A stretch of DNA of 64,000 nucleotides from Candidatus Leptovillus gracilis (GTDB lineage: Bacteria; Chloroflexota; Anaerolineae; Promineifilales; Promineifilaceae). The notes under the pieces were generated by a model. It worked only from the letters and a program-made list of their open reading frames with translations, did no database searches and was not told where the DNA came from. The stretch spans positions 323,681 to 387,680 of the forward strand of contig JADJXA010000025.1 of assembly GCA_016716065.1 (NCBI GenBank), written 5' to 3'. Positions within the stretch are counted from its first letter, which is position 1; each line of letters begins with the position of its first letter. The position numbers were made by a program, and so were the translations under genes. Below are positions 46,901 to 55,092 of the stretch, piece by piece.

Positions 46901-47184
46901 ACGTCGGTTTCCGTGGGTGGCGTAGCCTGGTTTTTCCAGGCTTCTAGCTGGCTGGTAATGAGTTTTGCGCCTACGCCGGTGGCCGTACTGTAGAGGGTGA
47001 CAAATACTGGCGCAAGCTGACCGGTGGTAACGGCCGTTTCCACCAACGGCCATAGGGACAGACCCGACACGGTGCCATAGACAAAATAAGGCAACTTTGC
47101 CTTGCTGTGCAGGCTTAACCAGTGATTGATTTGCTGCAATTTCTGGGCAGCCTGATCGCGCCAGATTTCCAGGTTGAAGTCCAC
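43909..47184 (-). CDS. DGR target 4: NACHT NTPase of a different lineage with FGE-type variable domain
   Basis: The protein has 1091 residues from a GTG start behind GGGGGTG. Its N-terminus is unlike targets 1-3. It has a hydrophobic, possibly membrane-associated stretch (35-75), then the GSGAIAQG ... AVGERGV segment (161-179) found in the two small DGR-linked proteins. Walker A is GDPGSGKTT (321-329) and Walker B is VLLDGLDEV. The FGE domain begins with WVEIPAGEFTMGS and is of the classical type (MSGNVWEWTRS). VR4 ends the protein. Targets of two NACHT lineages thus share one TR. Confidence 0.87.
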   Translation of the reverse strand: MDFNLEIWRDQAAQKLQQINHWLSLHSKAKLPYFVYGTVSGLSLWPLVETAVTTGQLAPVFVTLYSTATGVGAKLITSQLEAWKNQATPPTETDVSTWISQQAVVNTELRHTLDAILAALNALPTAQNALPEKSHDRFRQLLRSELTQLGNVAYYEAFLTGSGAIAQGDGAIAVGERGVHVGGDVGGDIIPGQKVVVTVESGATLVMNNADQPADTPALNRDSAVDRYLTHIIAHNRYLQLQGVRSGGRLVHIELEQIYITLRATQQRTVSAEERWLAQEAQLAPGERRRAHFAARETVTEVVTVSVNEALAGHRRLVVLGDPGSGKTTLLRYLALIYGRDKAGPDGSQDSSEGAIHRLLGLPERGCLPILLPLRQIGAFLKDHSEESTEGPRLLLEFLRRYLANERIDVPLNFFDPYLAQGQAVVLLDGLDEVPGADLRRRVARLVERFTQAYPACRYVVTSRIVGYEGAARLGEGYTTTTVQEFSLADVEQFLRYWHRLVWIGQMGPGPSAEHEAERQTTQLLAAIRGNERIRELAINPLMLTVIALVHRDRVKLPDRRAELYAEAVEVLLGKWDEARGVLLEQPILPDRPFDATDRRLLLQSVALHMHEQGLKEIEADALQTLLRQLFRPLVTDDSQADKATRRFLRVIEERTGLLVARGDGVYSFSHLTFQEYLVALAVAALDDYVAYTLSHSGEAWWREVILLEAGHLSLNSRQRPTTLIQAIANQQEEPEPYHNLVLAADCLRDVGNTRVSGDLESEIRTRLQADIGLDVDAEIKKRQSVPEPKPQVKPQSRLEKFWRGAEIHPVEPTARPKFDAQRLKQELVQRKIAAATALGRLGGFTGQGFWTPPYGEPEWVEIPAGEFTMGSKRKSDAPVHRVNLPTYAIARVPITNAQYQLFVAATGRPAPQHWSDGRIPKGLESHPVVNVDWHDAVAYCAWLSQVTGKSITLPSEAEWEKAARGDKDAREYPWGDTFDRLRCNTGELGLGSTTPVGIFPEGASPYGVLDMSGNVWEWTRSVYESYPYKAGDGRENMAAGGNSRVLRGGSWRLGQDYARAAYRYFLPDGRVGDFGFRVVVVRFSPSHQGH
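43930..44058 (-). repeat. DGR variable repeat VR4 (in target 4)
   Basis: It matches the TR but is one codon shorter (13 instead of 14 residues between RAA and GFRVVV). It also has substitutions at bases other than TR adenine, including one in the otherwise constant GFR segment. The IMH side (GTGCGTTTTTCC) is intact. Confidence 0.85.
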
Positions 47185-47421
47185 TTTTCACCCCCGGTTT
47201 GTTGGTGTTTGCACTGTTGGGGAAATGATACCAGAAATAGACGTAGACTGGCAGATTTCGGCCCGACTTTATCAAAAGCGATCAACACGACGCAGATGGT
47301 TAACGGCCGTTACTCAGGTCATTGAAGTGGGTGGGCAACAATCCGCAATTTCCGCGCCAACGAGGTGGGCAACACGGCCGTCTCTGAGGTAACATACAGT
47401 CGTGCAGAAGAACCCGTACCC

Positions 47422-47670
47422 ATGAAAACCGCCCACCACCCCGACACCCACCAGCCCCTCACGGCCACCGCCGACGCCCCACCCCAGGCCATTTGCCCCC
47501 ACTGCGGCGGCCCTGTCACCCTGCGCTGCCGCCACCGCATGAACGGCACGGCCGTTTACTTCTGGCGACACATGGATAACCAAAGCCGGGCGTGCAGCAG
47601 CCGCACCCACGCCGCCCAACTCAAATCCACCCCCACCGCTTCGCCCGCCAGAGCCCGCCGCAGGCGGTAG
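47422..47670 (+). CDS. Small zinc-ribbon protein
   Basis: An 82-residue protein with ICPHCGGPVTLRC...C, a likely treble-clef or zinc-ribbon knuckle, followed by a basic C-terminus (RARRRR). No convincing RBS is visible, which lowers confidence. It stands alone between the target 4 promoter region and a convergent gene. Function unknown. Confidence 0.45.
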   Translation: MKTAHHPDTHQPLTATADAPPQAICPHCGGPVTLRCRHRMNGTAVYFWRHMDNQSRACSSRTHAAQLKSTPTASPARARRRR

Positions 47671-47737
47671 GCCCCCATCAACCCACTCCCCATTCCACAC
47701 TCATAGCCCCTCCGGCGAGGAGGTCGCCACCCCAACC

Positions 47738-47790
47738 CCACAAAAAAGAAAAAAAAGAAGGCCAGGCGGGTAACCGCCTGACCTTCTCTC
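47738..47790 (-). terminator. Rho-independent terminator of the 47806 gene
   Basis: On the minus strand GGTCAGGCGG pairs with CCGCCTGGCC around a TTAC loop, with TTCTTTTTTTTC following. It lies 16 bases past the stop of the minus-strand gene. Confidence 0.8.
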
Positions 47791-47805
47791 TCTCACACCC
47801 TGCGC

Positions 47806-48927
47806 CTAAATCACGCCAAACATCACCTGCCGCGACTCGTTGATACGCCCCAGGTTGCCCGTCGCCTCCGCCAGGAAACCAGTCAGCTTGCGCTCCAACT
47901 CCAGCGACCGCTCCCAGAGCTTCTCCTTCGTCAACTGCCCGGCCGGACCGAGATGCACCTGCCGGGAGCAGATACGGCCGTTCACCCGCCGCCCTTTCTG
48001 CAATGCCGCCACCATCTTGCCCGGCTTCCGCCGGTCCTGCCGGTAGGTGATGGTGTAAATGCCATGCGGGAAGACCACTATCTTGCGCTGCGCCAGCTTC
48101 AACCAGCCTTCGCTCAGCGTCTCAAACCACTGCACCCGCATCTCGCCCCGCAGCCGGATGACCTCCCGCCCCATCAGGGACATCTCCGCGAAAGGCAGCA
48201 GGAAATCGTGGCGGTACTCCTGGTAAATCTTGACCAGCGAATCCCACTCCAGGTCGCCAACGGCCGCCGACACCTCCTCCCAGAGATGACCGGTCAGCCG
48301 CAGGGCCAAGATGAGCGCGCCACGGTACATCTGCTCCGGATACCAGCGTTCGCTGCTCATGCCCACCAGGGTGATGAGCAGGTCGCGGAAGAGGTCGGCC
48401 ACCTCCGGCGGCGGTCCCTCTTCCCGGTTCAGCACCGCCCACTCCACCGGACGGGGGACCATGTCCCAGTCGTGCGCCTGCCGCAGCCGCCAGGACAGGT
48501 TGTCGTCGCCGGTCTCGTCGTCGGCGTCTATGCTGGTGATTGTGTCCACCAGGGTGTAGTCGCGGGCGACCAACGATTTCCAGCCGCCGTTCAGCCCGCG
48601 CACGTGGACCCAGCCGTAGTTCTTCAAGGCGGTACGGGCGCAGACGTAGGCGTAGGACAGCGGTTGGTCGCTGTTTTCCAGGAAGGCCAACAGCGCCGTC
48701 TGGGTCATGTCCGACCAGTGGGTGCGCCACTCAGGGCCGTTGAACCCATACTGCTGCCCCAACTCCCGCGCCAGCCCGCCAGCCCGCTGCCGCAACTCAG
48801 CCAGTTCTATCTCGCGCACCATCGGCCCGCCACCACCGCCGTCCACCGCCACAACGGGCAGGGAGGTTGTTTCCAATACATCTACCACTTGTGTCTGACG
48901 TGTTTCTAGATTAGAATGCGTATACAT
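47806..48927 (-). CDS. Sigma-factor-like or DNA-binding protein, uncharacterised
   Basis: The protein has 373 residues from the ATG at 48927, which follows AGGAGG by 10 bases; an ATG ten codons earlier is weaker. The segment DMTQTALLAFLENSDQPLSYAYVCARTALKNY resembles region 2 of sigma-70-family proteins. The C-terminal third is basic with YTITYRQDRRKPGKM and long helices. I do not recognise a named family. It could be an alternative sigma factor or a mobile-element regulator. It has its own terminator. Confidence 0.55.
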   Translation of the reverse strand: MYTHSNLETRQTQVVDVLETTSLPVVAVDGGGGGPMVREIELAELRQRAGGLARELGQQYGFNGPEWRTHWSDMTQTALLAFLENSDQPLSYAYVCARTALKNYGWVHVRGLNGGWKSLVARDYTLVDTITSIDADDETGDDNLSWRLRQAHDWDMVPRPVEWAVLNREEGPPPEVADLFRDLLITLVGMSSERWYPEQMYRGALILALRLTGHLWEEVSAAVGDLEWDSLVKIYQEYRHDFLLPFAEMSLMGREVIRLRGEMRVQWFETLSEGWLKLAQRKIVVFPHGIYTITYRQDRRKPGKMVAALQKGRRVNGRICSRQVHLGPAGQLTKEKLWERSLELERKLTGFLAEATGNLGRINESRQVMFGVI

Positions 48928-48958
48928 TTGGTTCGGCCCTCCTATGGCCGTAGACAAT

Positions 48959-48990
48959 GAAGCCGGTTGAGCTGCTACTCAACCGGCTTC
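48959..48990. terminator. Perfect 13-base hairpin between small genes
   Basis: GAAGCCGGTTGAG and CTCAACCGGCTTC flank a 6-base loop. Neither side has a strong T run. The likeliest role is to end the 49102-49299 transcript ahead of the next minus-strand gene. Confidence 0.55.
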
Positions 48991-49101
48991 TCCCATTTCT
49001 CCGACCGGACACCCCGGCCAGACCAATAAACACCCACTACGCTCCCCGTCTCCCCCTCTCCCCGTCTCCCGCTCTCCCAGTCTCCCAGTCTCTCCATCTC
49101 C

Positions 49102-49299
49102 TCACGGGGTCGGCGACGAAAAATCATGCCCTTGCTCGCGCAAGACGCGCAGGGCCGTGCCCCAGGCATCGAGCGCCTGGTCGCTCTGGTGCGGTTCCCA
49201 CTGCGGCTGAGGCGCCGCCTTCTTGGGACGCCGCTCACCCGGCACACGCCGTTGGTTGGGTTGGAGATAAATCGCTTTCTGTGGGTCTGGTTTGTTCAT
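49102..49299 (-). CDS. Small basic hypothetical protein
   Basis: A 65-residue protein with an excellent RBS (AGGAGG, 5 bases before ATG). The first half is basic and proline-rich (QRRVPGERRPKKAAPQP); the second half predicts one helix. No family recognised. It is one of three minus-strand genes each separated by a hairpin. Confidence 0.6.
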   Translation of the reverse strand: MNKPDPQKAIYLQPNQRRVPGERRPKKAAPQPQWEPHQSDQALDAWGTALRVLREQGHDFSSPTP

Positions 49300-49319
49300 G
49301 AGTTCCTCCTCTGGAACGC

Positions 49320-49352
49320 AAGAGAGGCAGCCCGCGATGGACTGCCTCTCTT
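49320..49352. terminator. Perfect 11-base hairpin between small genes
   Basis: AAGAGAGGCAG pairs with CTGCCTCTCTT around an 11-base loop. It lies between the 49410 and 49102 genes, and its outer T-rich edge allows termination on either strand. Confidence 0.6.
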
Positions 49353-49409
49353 CCTATATATATGGGGTATGTTTAGATGGGTGGCCTGACGGCCGTTAAC
49401 CTACAATGG

Positions 49410-49727
49410 TCACGCTTCGTCCGATGCAACCGGCGGGGTGGGGCGGTACGGCCGTTGCCACCAGGCGCGCCAGCCAGATTGCCTTATCGGCTCCTCGCCC
49501 AGGCAGACGGTGTAACTCAGGTGCAGCTTACCGCCGGGCAGGGGCAGCGTCAGGCTGACGCCGGCATCGCGGTGGTCGAGGACGAAGCAGTCGTTGACAG
49601 TCAGGCGAAAGGGGCCAAGGCTGGCCATCATGCTGTCTTCGTAAGGGCTGTGGTGTTCGTCATAATGGCGCGCCCAACGGCCGTAGATGAGGCGGGTGAT
49701 GAGGCTGAAGATTCGTTCGTTTAGCAT
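49410..49727 (-). CDS. Small hypothetical protein
   Basis: The protein has 105 residues from the ATG at 49727 with AGGAG 6 bases upstream. The sequence begins MLNERIFSLITRLIYGRW and has a beta-rich middle (FRLTVNDCFVLDH ... GVSLTLPLPGGKLHLSYTV). No known domain is recognised. It is the first of the three small minus-strand genes and lies beside the iteron-like repeats. Confidence 0.55.
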   Translation of the reverse strand: MLNERIFSLITRLIYGRWARHYDEHHSPYEDSMMASLGPFRLTVNDCFVLDHRDAGVSLTLPLPGGKLHLSYTVCLGEEPIRQSGWRAWWQRPYRPTPPVASDEA

Positions 49728-49894
49728 ACAGGTCTCCTTTTGTTCAATGGGTTTATTATCGGACCGGCCCAATGCCAGCCCGTTCTCACCCACCTACAGC
49801 CGTAGGCTGTTTTGTCTGGGATGACCCGAACAAGCTGCAACAAAGAGAACGGATGCTTCGCATAGAGGTGCGTTGAGGAGACGCAGGTGTAGGA

Positions 49895-50179
49895 TCCCGC
49901 AAAGATTGGGACTGGTCCCGTAAAGATTGGAACTCGTCCCGTAAAGATTGGGACTGAGATTAGCAATCTTCGCGAAAACCTGTGTTCTACCAGAGGTAGG
50001 CACAAACAGGACGGGGCAAACGCTTAGCCAGAGATTCGGGCATTCTGTAGGTCAGTTCCAATCTTTACGGGACTAAAATAGGCCTGTTCCAATCTTTGCG
50101 GGACAAAAATTCGGCTTTCCAGGTGTTTCCAGAGGTGCCAGTCCCAATCTTTACGGGACGAGTCCCAATCTTTACGGGA
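49895..50179. repeat. Seven-copy iteron-like repeat in two opposed groups
   Basis: The 17-mer TCCCRTAAAGATTGGRA (small variations) occurs three times in one direction at 49895, 49916 and 49937, with an exact 21-base period. It occurs four times in the other direction at 50056, 50087, 50142 and 50163, with steps of 31, 55 and 21. The block has no convincing gene. A 21-base period means two helical turns, typical of protein-binding iterons. Confidence 0.8.
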
Positions 50180-50460
50180 TCCTACAGACAGCCACACCAG
50201 GGTGGGGGCGTCCCGGGTCGTTTAGCAGCGATGGTGGTGACGGCCGTTCTCCGGCTCTCCGGGCAGTGGCAGGCGACGACATCGCATCCTATAATCCTCG
50301 GTTATCAGAACCTAATACGAGCCGAGTGGCAGGTGAACCATGAGGGCGACAAAGCGCTGGTACCGGTGGGCAGCGGGACATAGATTTTTACGGGGATGGG
50401 ATAACGGCCGTTATGGGGGCAGTAGACGGCCGTCATCCTACTACAACAAGGCAGACATTC

Positions 50461-50677
50461 ATGGCTGACGAACGAGAACGGGCCGAATTACAACGTCATA
50501 TCCAAGAAGCCGAGGAACGGGCAGCGGCCGGCGGCCATCGCTTAGCCCTGGCGGCGCGTCAGCCAACCAGGTCTTTTTGTCCGCGAAACGACCTGCACCC
50601 GCTGCGGCGAGAAAGCTCAGGCCGGCTACACAACGCTGCTGGTGGCTTTTGCCCGCGATTGTCCGGGGGTTGGGTGA
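50461..50677 (+). pseudogene. Small zinc-ribbon gene broken by a frameshift
   Basis: The reading frame starts MADERERAELQRHIQEAEERAA. It loses sense near 50565 and resumes in another frame as GLFVRETTCTRCGEKAQAGYTTLLVAFARDCPG up to a stop at 50675. The two halves would make one ~70-residue protein with a CTRCGEK knuckle. Confidence 0.5.
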
Positions 50678-50765
50678 AGGGTGAGGTGGTAAACGGCCGT
50701 TTACCGTTGTCCATTGGTTAGGCAGCCGACTGCCACCTGGCGGCGGCCAACAAGGAGAGCAGATC

Positions 50766-50960
50766 ATGCGTAAACAGACAGAGACAAGGCGTGTCGCCCT
50801 GATAACAGGGGCGAATGGGGCCATCGGCCTGGCGATTGCCCGCCAGTTGGCCGCCCTGCCTGGATATGAACTGGTCCTGGTGGGCCGGAACGAGGCGCGT
50901 CTGGCGGCCGTCGCCGCGCTCTACCAACTCTGCCTCCGATATACTCGTGGGCACGATTGA
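50766..50960 (+). pseudogene. Truncated short-chain dehydrogenase (SDR)
   Basis: The N-terminal Rossmann segment is clear (VALITGANGAIGLAIARQLAALP, with the TGxxxGxG motif, then ELVLVGRNEARL). It stops after about 60 residues, while SDRs need about 250. The catalytic YxxxK is absent, so this is a remnant. Nothing convincing follows until 51194. Confidence 0.7.
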
Positions 50961-51193
50961 TTTTTCGCCAGCCATCGCTGTCAGCATCAGGCATGGTGAC
51001 GGAGGTTGACGCCGATGAAGGACATACAACCAATCGGCCGTCATTTCATCAGCGACGGGAGTTCAACCGGATGCTGCAGGATATTCTGGCATGGGTCGGC
51101 GTCTACATTGAGGGTCAAGAGAAGGCCACTCCGGTGGAGCAATATGGCCAGATTCAAAAGAAGCAATAGCCAAGAGACGTGAAAAGGTGAAAA

Positions 51194-51946
51194 ATGGCTC
51201 ACATTTCCCGAAGAAAAAACATCCTGGGTTTCATTGGCATCCTGTTCGTCGGTCTGGCTGTTTGGGGCGGGTTGTGGGCAACTTACGCCCGGTCGCCTTT
51301 GCCGGAAGCGGTTGCCGCGTTACAGAGCGACGAGGTTATCGTCGTGACCGCTGGGCCCTGGTTGACGTTCACCCCGACGCAAACGGCCGTCGATACCGGC
51401 TTCATTTTCTACCCCGGCGGCCGGATTGATCCCCGCGCCTACGCCGGTTTGCTGCGAACCATCGCCGAAAATGGGTATCTGGTTGTCGTGCCGACCATGC
51501 CCATTAACATGGCGATATTTGACGTCAATGTCGCTGACGAAATCATCGCCGCCCACCCTGAAATTGAGCAATGGGTTATCGGGGGACACTCAGTTGGTGG
51601 TACGTCTGCCGCCTTATATGTCGCCGCCCATCCCGATCAAATGGACGGGTTAGCTATCTGGTCATCCTACCCGGCGGACAACAGCGACATTTCCAGCCTG
51701 GACATACCGGTGATTTTGCTTTATGGCGGTAATGAACTGGGTGTAACCGATGAAAGCGTGGGCGCCCGCAAACATCTGCTGCCGCCGGATGCGCTCTATG
51801 TCAGGATAGAGGGGGGCGACCATCACCAGTTCGGCGCTTATCAACTCGGCACTGAAGCTAACCTGGCGACTATAAGCCGCGAAGCCCAACACGCGCAAAT
51901 TCTAGTGGCGATGCTTGAACTGCTAAACGCTGCCGCCCGAAGATAA
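51194..51946 (+). CDS. Alpha/beta hydrolase, membrane-anchored
   Basis: A 250-residue protein with an N-terminal hydrophobic anchor (ILGFIGILFVGLAVWGGLW). The alpha/beta-hydrolase core has the nucleophile elbow GGHSVGG, a late aspartate region (PVILLYGGNELGVTD) and a histidine near GGDHHQFGAY. It fits the small hydrolase_5-type family. Substrate unknown; it is likely to act outside the membrane. It is one of only two intact genes in the right-hand part of the window and is followed 31 bases later by a membrane protein gene. Confidence 0.8.
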   Translation: MAHISRRKNILGFIGILFVGLAVWGGLWATYARSPLPEAVAALQSDEVIVVTAGPWLTFTPTQTAVDTGFIFYPGGRIDPRAYAGLLRTIAENGYLVVVPTMPINMAIFDVNVADEIIAAHPEIEQWVIGGHSVGGTSAALYVAAHPDQMDGLAIWSSYPADNSDISSLDIPVILLYGGNELGVTDESVGARKHLLPPDALYVRIEGGDHHQFGAYQLGTEANLATISREAQHAQILVAMLELLNAAARR

Positions 51947-51977
51947 TGAATTTCTCTACGAAGGAAAACTCTCAACT

Positions 51978-52397
51978 ATGTTTGTCCAGATTGTCATCGT
52001 CACATTCATCTTGCTTGAATTTTCGAATGTTCTAGCCTTGTATTTTGCGCCCAGCTCAAGATACGCCAATGCTGTTGGCGTTTTCACCGCCTGGGACAAG
52101 TCAGAACAGTACCCGGAAATCCATGAGTTTGTTAACTATCTGGTGAACTGGATCGCCGGGACAAAACTGATTTTCTTGTCACTATTGGCAATTATTGTTC
52201 TCTACGCCGATGCCGAACTGCAACGGCTCAGCCTGTGGGTGCTGGCCTTGACGACGGCTTCGTTCTACTGGCGCTTATTCCCGCTTATTCGTAACATGGG
52301 GCGGAACGGACAAGTCGAACCCCGGAATTATGCGACAACTTTAGGCGTTATGATTTTGGTGTTCATCGCTGCCTTTGTCAGCGCGGCGATTTTTTGA
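51978..52397 (+). CDS. Small integral membrane protein
   Basis: A 139-residue protein with four hydrophobic segments (residues ~3-22, 54-75, 80-98 and 118-138) and a conserved-looking WDKSEQYPEIHEFVNYLVNW between the first two. No family recognised. It probably shares a transcript with the hydrolase upstream. Confidence 0.7.
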   Translation: MFVQIVIVTFILLEFSNVLALYFAPSSRYANAVGVFTAWDKSEQYPEIHEFVNYLVNWIAGTKLIFLSLLAIIVLYADAELQRLSLWVLALTTASFYWRLFPLIRNMGRNGQVEPRNYATTLGVMILVFIAAFVSAAIF

Positions 52398-53030
52398 AGA
52401 CTGCTGTGGCGAAGGATGACCCATTGCTTCGCGCAAAAGATTTCCTGGACCGTTTAGGGGATTGGGTCCCTACCCCTCAAAATGGTTCAATCCAGCTTTC
52501 TCACAAACCCTACCTCTGGTGGCGATTCTTACAACCCGGCCAAATCATCTAATTTTCAGACTTTGATTTTAGAGTCTCTACCTCTGGTGGTTAGTTTGAA
52601 TTAAGCCTTTTCCAGTCTTGAAGCAAAACCCGTGCAGGAAACGGCCGTCGGTTGACATGCATCAGGACACCATTCCCCCGGTTGCCGGCTGCCAAACGGC
52701 TGTTGTGCCCCTGTCTCATGCTACAATTTGGGCAAGAAACCATAATCGGAGGCGGACTATGCTTGAATTCACCGGCCTTTGCCTGTGACCCCAAAGAGTA
52801 CGAAGCGCTGCGGTAGACGGTCATCAAGCAGTATGGTTCGGTGTACGGACACCTGGCCCCGCCGGAAGCACAGCCGCCGCGCCCCCAGCGTCCGCCGCGT
52901 AAACGCCAAAGTCGTCATTGAAAACGGCCGTTAACTCCACCAGGGACAAATGACAAAAACGGCCGTTTTGTCCTGCCTGGCGCAGATGATGGCGAGTGAC
53001 CAGGCGGGACGATACCTGGTCAGATGAAAC
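52398..53030. other. Degenerate stretch without an intact gene
   Basis: Only scraps are visible. Two copies of a CTACCTCTGGTGG motif lie at about 52510 and 52576. A broken plus-strand frame around 52757-52921 ends EYEALR, stop, TVIKQYGSVYGHLAPPEA. Three ACGGCCGT copies also lie here. Confidence 0.4.
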
Positions 53031-53035
53031 AGGTC

Positions 53036-53272
53036 ATATTTGGGGCGTTAGACTTTGCCAGGTTCGAAAGGCCGTTAAATCATACTAAAAGCGGGAAAAA
53101 TGGAGTAACTTCAAGATAAAATTCAGAAAACGCCCCAGAATGCCGATTAAATGGGCTTTCCGAGCATTAACCCAAATTTCGCAGAAAGCTATCGTTTCAG
53201 TCGAGTAGCCTTGCCAGGCTAAATGTGGCATACGCCCTGGTTTTCACTGGCGAGATAGAACGCCCCAAATGT
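53036..53272. mobile_element. MITE-like element with terminal inverted repeats
   Basis: ATTTGGGGCGTT at 53038-53049 is repeated in perfect inverted form at 53259-53270, and weaker inverted similarity (GCCAG) continues inwards. The ~235-base interior has no gene. Size and structure suit a non-autonomous transposon. No target-site duplication is clear. Confidence 0.45.
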
Positions 53273-53452
53273 GACCACTTTCATGTGGCCTAGTGTCCGG
53301 GACCGTATTTGCGTTTCAGGTAGGAATAAAGGGTGGGGAGAACGGCCGTTGGCGTGCGTACCATTTTCCCCAACTACCAGTTGCACCAACCCACGTTCGC
53401 AGATACAACTGAACGGAATGGGGTAAAGTTCTTTCCAAAAGTGAGGTTTACC

Positions 53453-53897
53453 ATGCAATTGCGCAAAACAACTCTAGTCCTTATTCTCCTGGCTTCTCTG
53501 ACCCTGACAGCCCTGGCCGCCTGCGGACCACAGGCGACGGCGGCCGTCTCCGAGGCATATGTCACCACGCTGGCGGAGGAGAAGATGCAGGCCCTTAACG
53601 ATGGCGATTACGCCACCTTTACCGCCGACTTCAGCGATGTGCTGGCAAACGCGATACCGGAGGATAGTTTTCAGGATTTGCGGGAGACAATTCTGGGGGC
53701 CAGCGGTCGGTTTGAGTCCGTCACCGGATTGCGCCTGGCCCAACGCCAAGACGCCAGGATACGTCAACTATGGTATCACCTGCAAATTCGAGGAGGAGGA
53801 GGTACTGCTAACCCTGGTATATGCCGTTGATGGCGAGCAAGTCGAAGGCATTTTCTTCAATGCGCCGAAGCTGAATCAGGCGATGCAAGCCCCTTAA
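53453..53897 (+). pseudogene. DUF3887-type lipoprotein, frameshifted
   Basis: A lipoprotein signal (LILLASLTLTALAACGP) is followed by a DUF3887-like helical domain (EEKMQALNDGDYATFTADFSDVL). Near 53755 the frame slips and the protein resumes in another frame (VNYGITCKFEEEEVLLTLVYAVDGEQVEGIFF). One indel separates the two halves. Confidence 0.65.
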
Positions 53898-53921
53898 ACC
53901 CGCAGGCGGCAAGAACCCAAC

Positions 53922-54621
53922 ATGACCGATTTTCACCAAACACCCTCTCTTCTCACCGAACACATCCTCTGGCGTAATGGCTGTCCGCTACATTATTGGC
54001 TGGGCGGCCCGGCCCAGCCGTTGCTCGTCTTCATGCAGGGCCACTATGGACCACCGCATGTTCAACGCCCAGGTCGAAGCGTTTGTCTCTGAGTACCGCC
54101 TCCTGGTCTGGGACGCCCGCGGACACGGCCAGTCACAGCCCATCGGTGGTGGCTTCTCACTGGAGCAGTGCGCCCAGGACATGCTGGTCATCCTCGATGA
54201 GTTGGGCGTCTCCCAGGCCATTCTCTGCGGCCAATCATTGGGCGGCTACGTCGCTCAACACCTTTACCGGCGCGCGCCAGAAAGGGTGGCGGCGATGATC
54301 CTCATCGGCTCCACCCCCATCGCCAAAGCGTACAGCCGAATGGAAGTGTGGGCGCTGAAAGCCTCGCTGCCACTCTTCCGCCTCTGGCCTTACGACCATT
54401 TCACACAGACCATCTCCCGCAGCACGGCGCTGACGCCGGCCGTGCAGGCCTATGCCCTGCAGGCGGCGCGGCAAGTTCAGCCGGCCGACTTCGCTGCCAT
54501 CTGGCAAGCAGTCACCCTGGCAGTGGATGAGAAGGGCGACCCAGGCTTGCGCATAGATGTGCCACTGCTCCTGCTACATGGCGAGTGGTTTTCTGACCTT
54601 CATGAATCCGGGAATCGTTAA
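53922..54621 (+). pseudogene. Alpha/beta hydrolase, frameshifted and truncated
   Basis: It starts MTDFHQTPSLLTEHILWRNG, shifts frame near 54040, then continues as a typical hydrolase. MDHRMFNAQVEAF, DARGHGQS and the elbow CGQSLGG are visible. The C-terminus is lost after LLLLHGEW, so the catalytic histidine is missing. At least two lesions are present. Confidence 0.7.
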
Positions 54622-54704
54622 TGCCCTCATTGCATCGAACCACAATCGGTTGGGAAGAAACTAAACCCATCCCACGAGACAGGCAAAGTAAGATTATTTT
54701 TGAG

Positions 54705-55092
54705 TCAATGCGGGGTATAAGCAACGTCGTAATAAGCCAGCAGTGACACACCCAAAATGACCGGAAACAAAAGCAGCCCATACCCCACGCCAAAGGTAAT
54801 GCCGCTGCGCCAGGCATAAGCCCCATGATCCCCCTTCTGTCCAAAAACAGGGAGCGTCCAACCGCCAATGCCGCCACCCAGCAGTCCACCCAAACCGGAA
54901 ATAAAAAGGGCCAGCAAAACGCCGGTCGCCAGCCGGACCACCGGGTTGTCGTAAATAAACCAGTTGGGGGGGAACCTGATCAAACAAGAAGAAGCTGACG
55001 ATATTCCCCATCATCAGCCCACCACCGTACGCCATGCTGGTGAACAGTAGTTGAACCGGATAGGGCTTTGTCACCATATCAGGAAACTGCAT
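54705..55092 (-). pseudogene. Small membrane protein with a frameshift in a G7 run
   Basis: The N-terminal part (MQFPDMVTKPYPVQLLFTSMAYGGGLMMGNIVSFFLF) and the C-terminal part (PPNWFIYDNPVVRLATGVLLALFISGLGGLLGGG...) are in different frames. The switch is at the homopolymer near 54965-54971. With one G less it reads as a ~128-residue protein with three membrane segments. Confidence 0.65.

Noticed and set aside
49895..50179. CRISPR array
   Set aside because: Repeats are only 17 bases, occur in both directions, have spacers of 4 to 38 bases, and no cas gene is near.
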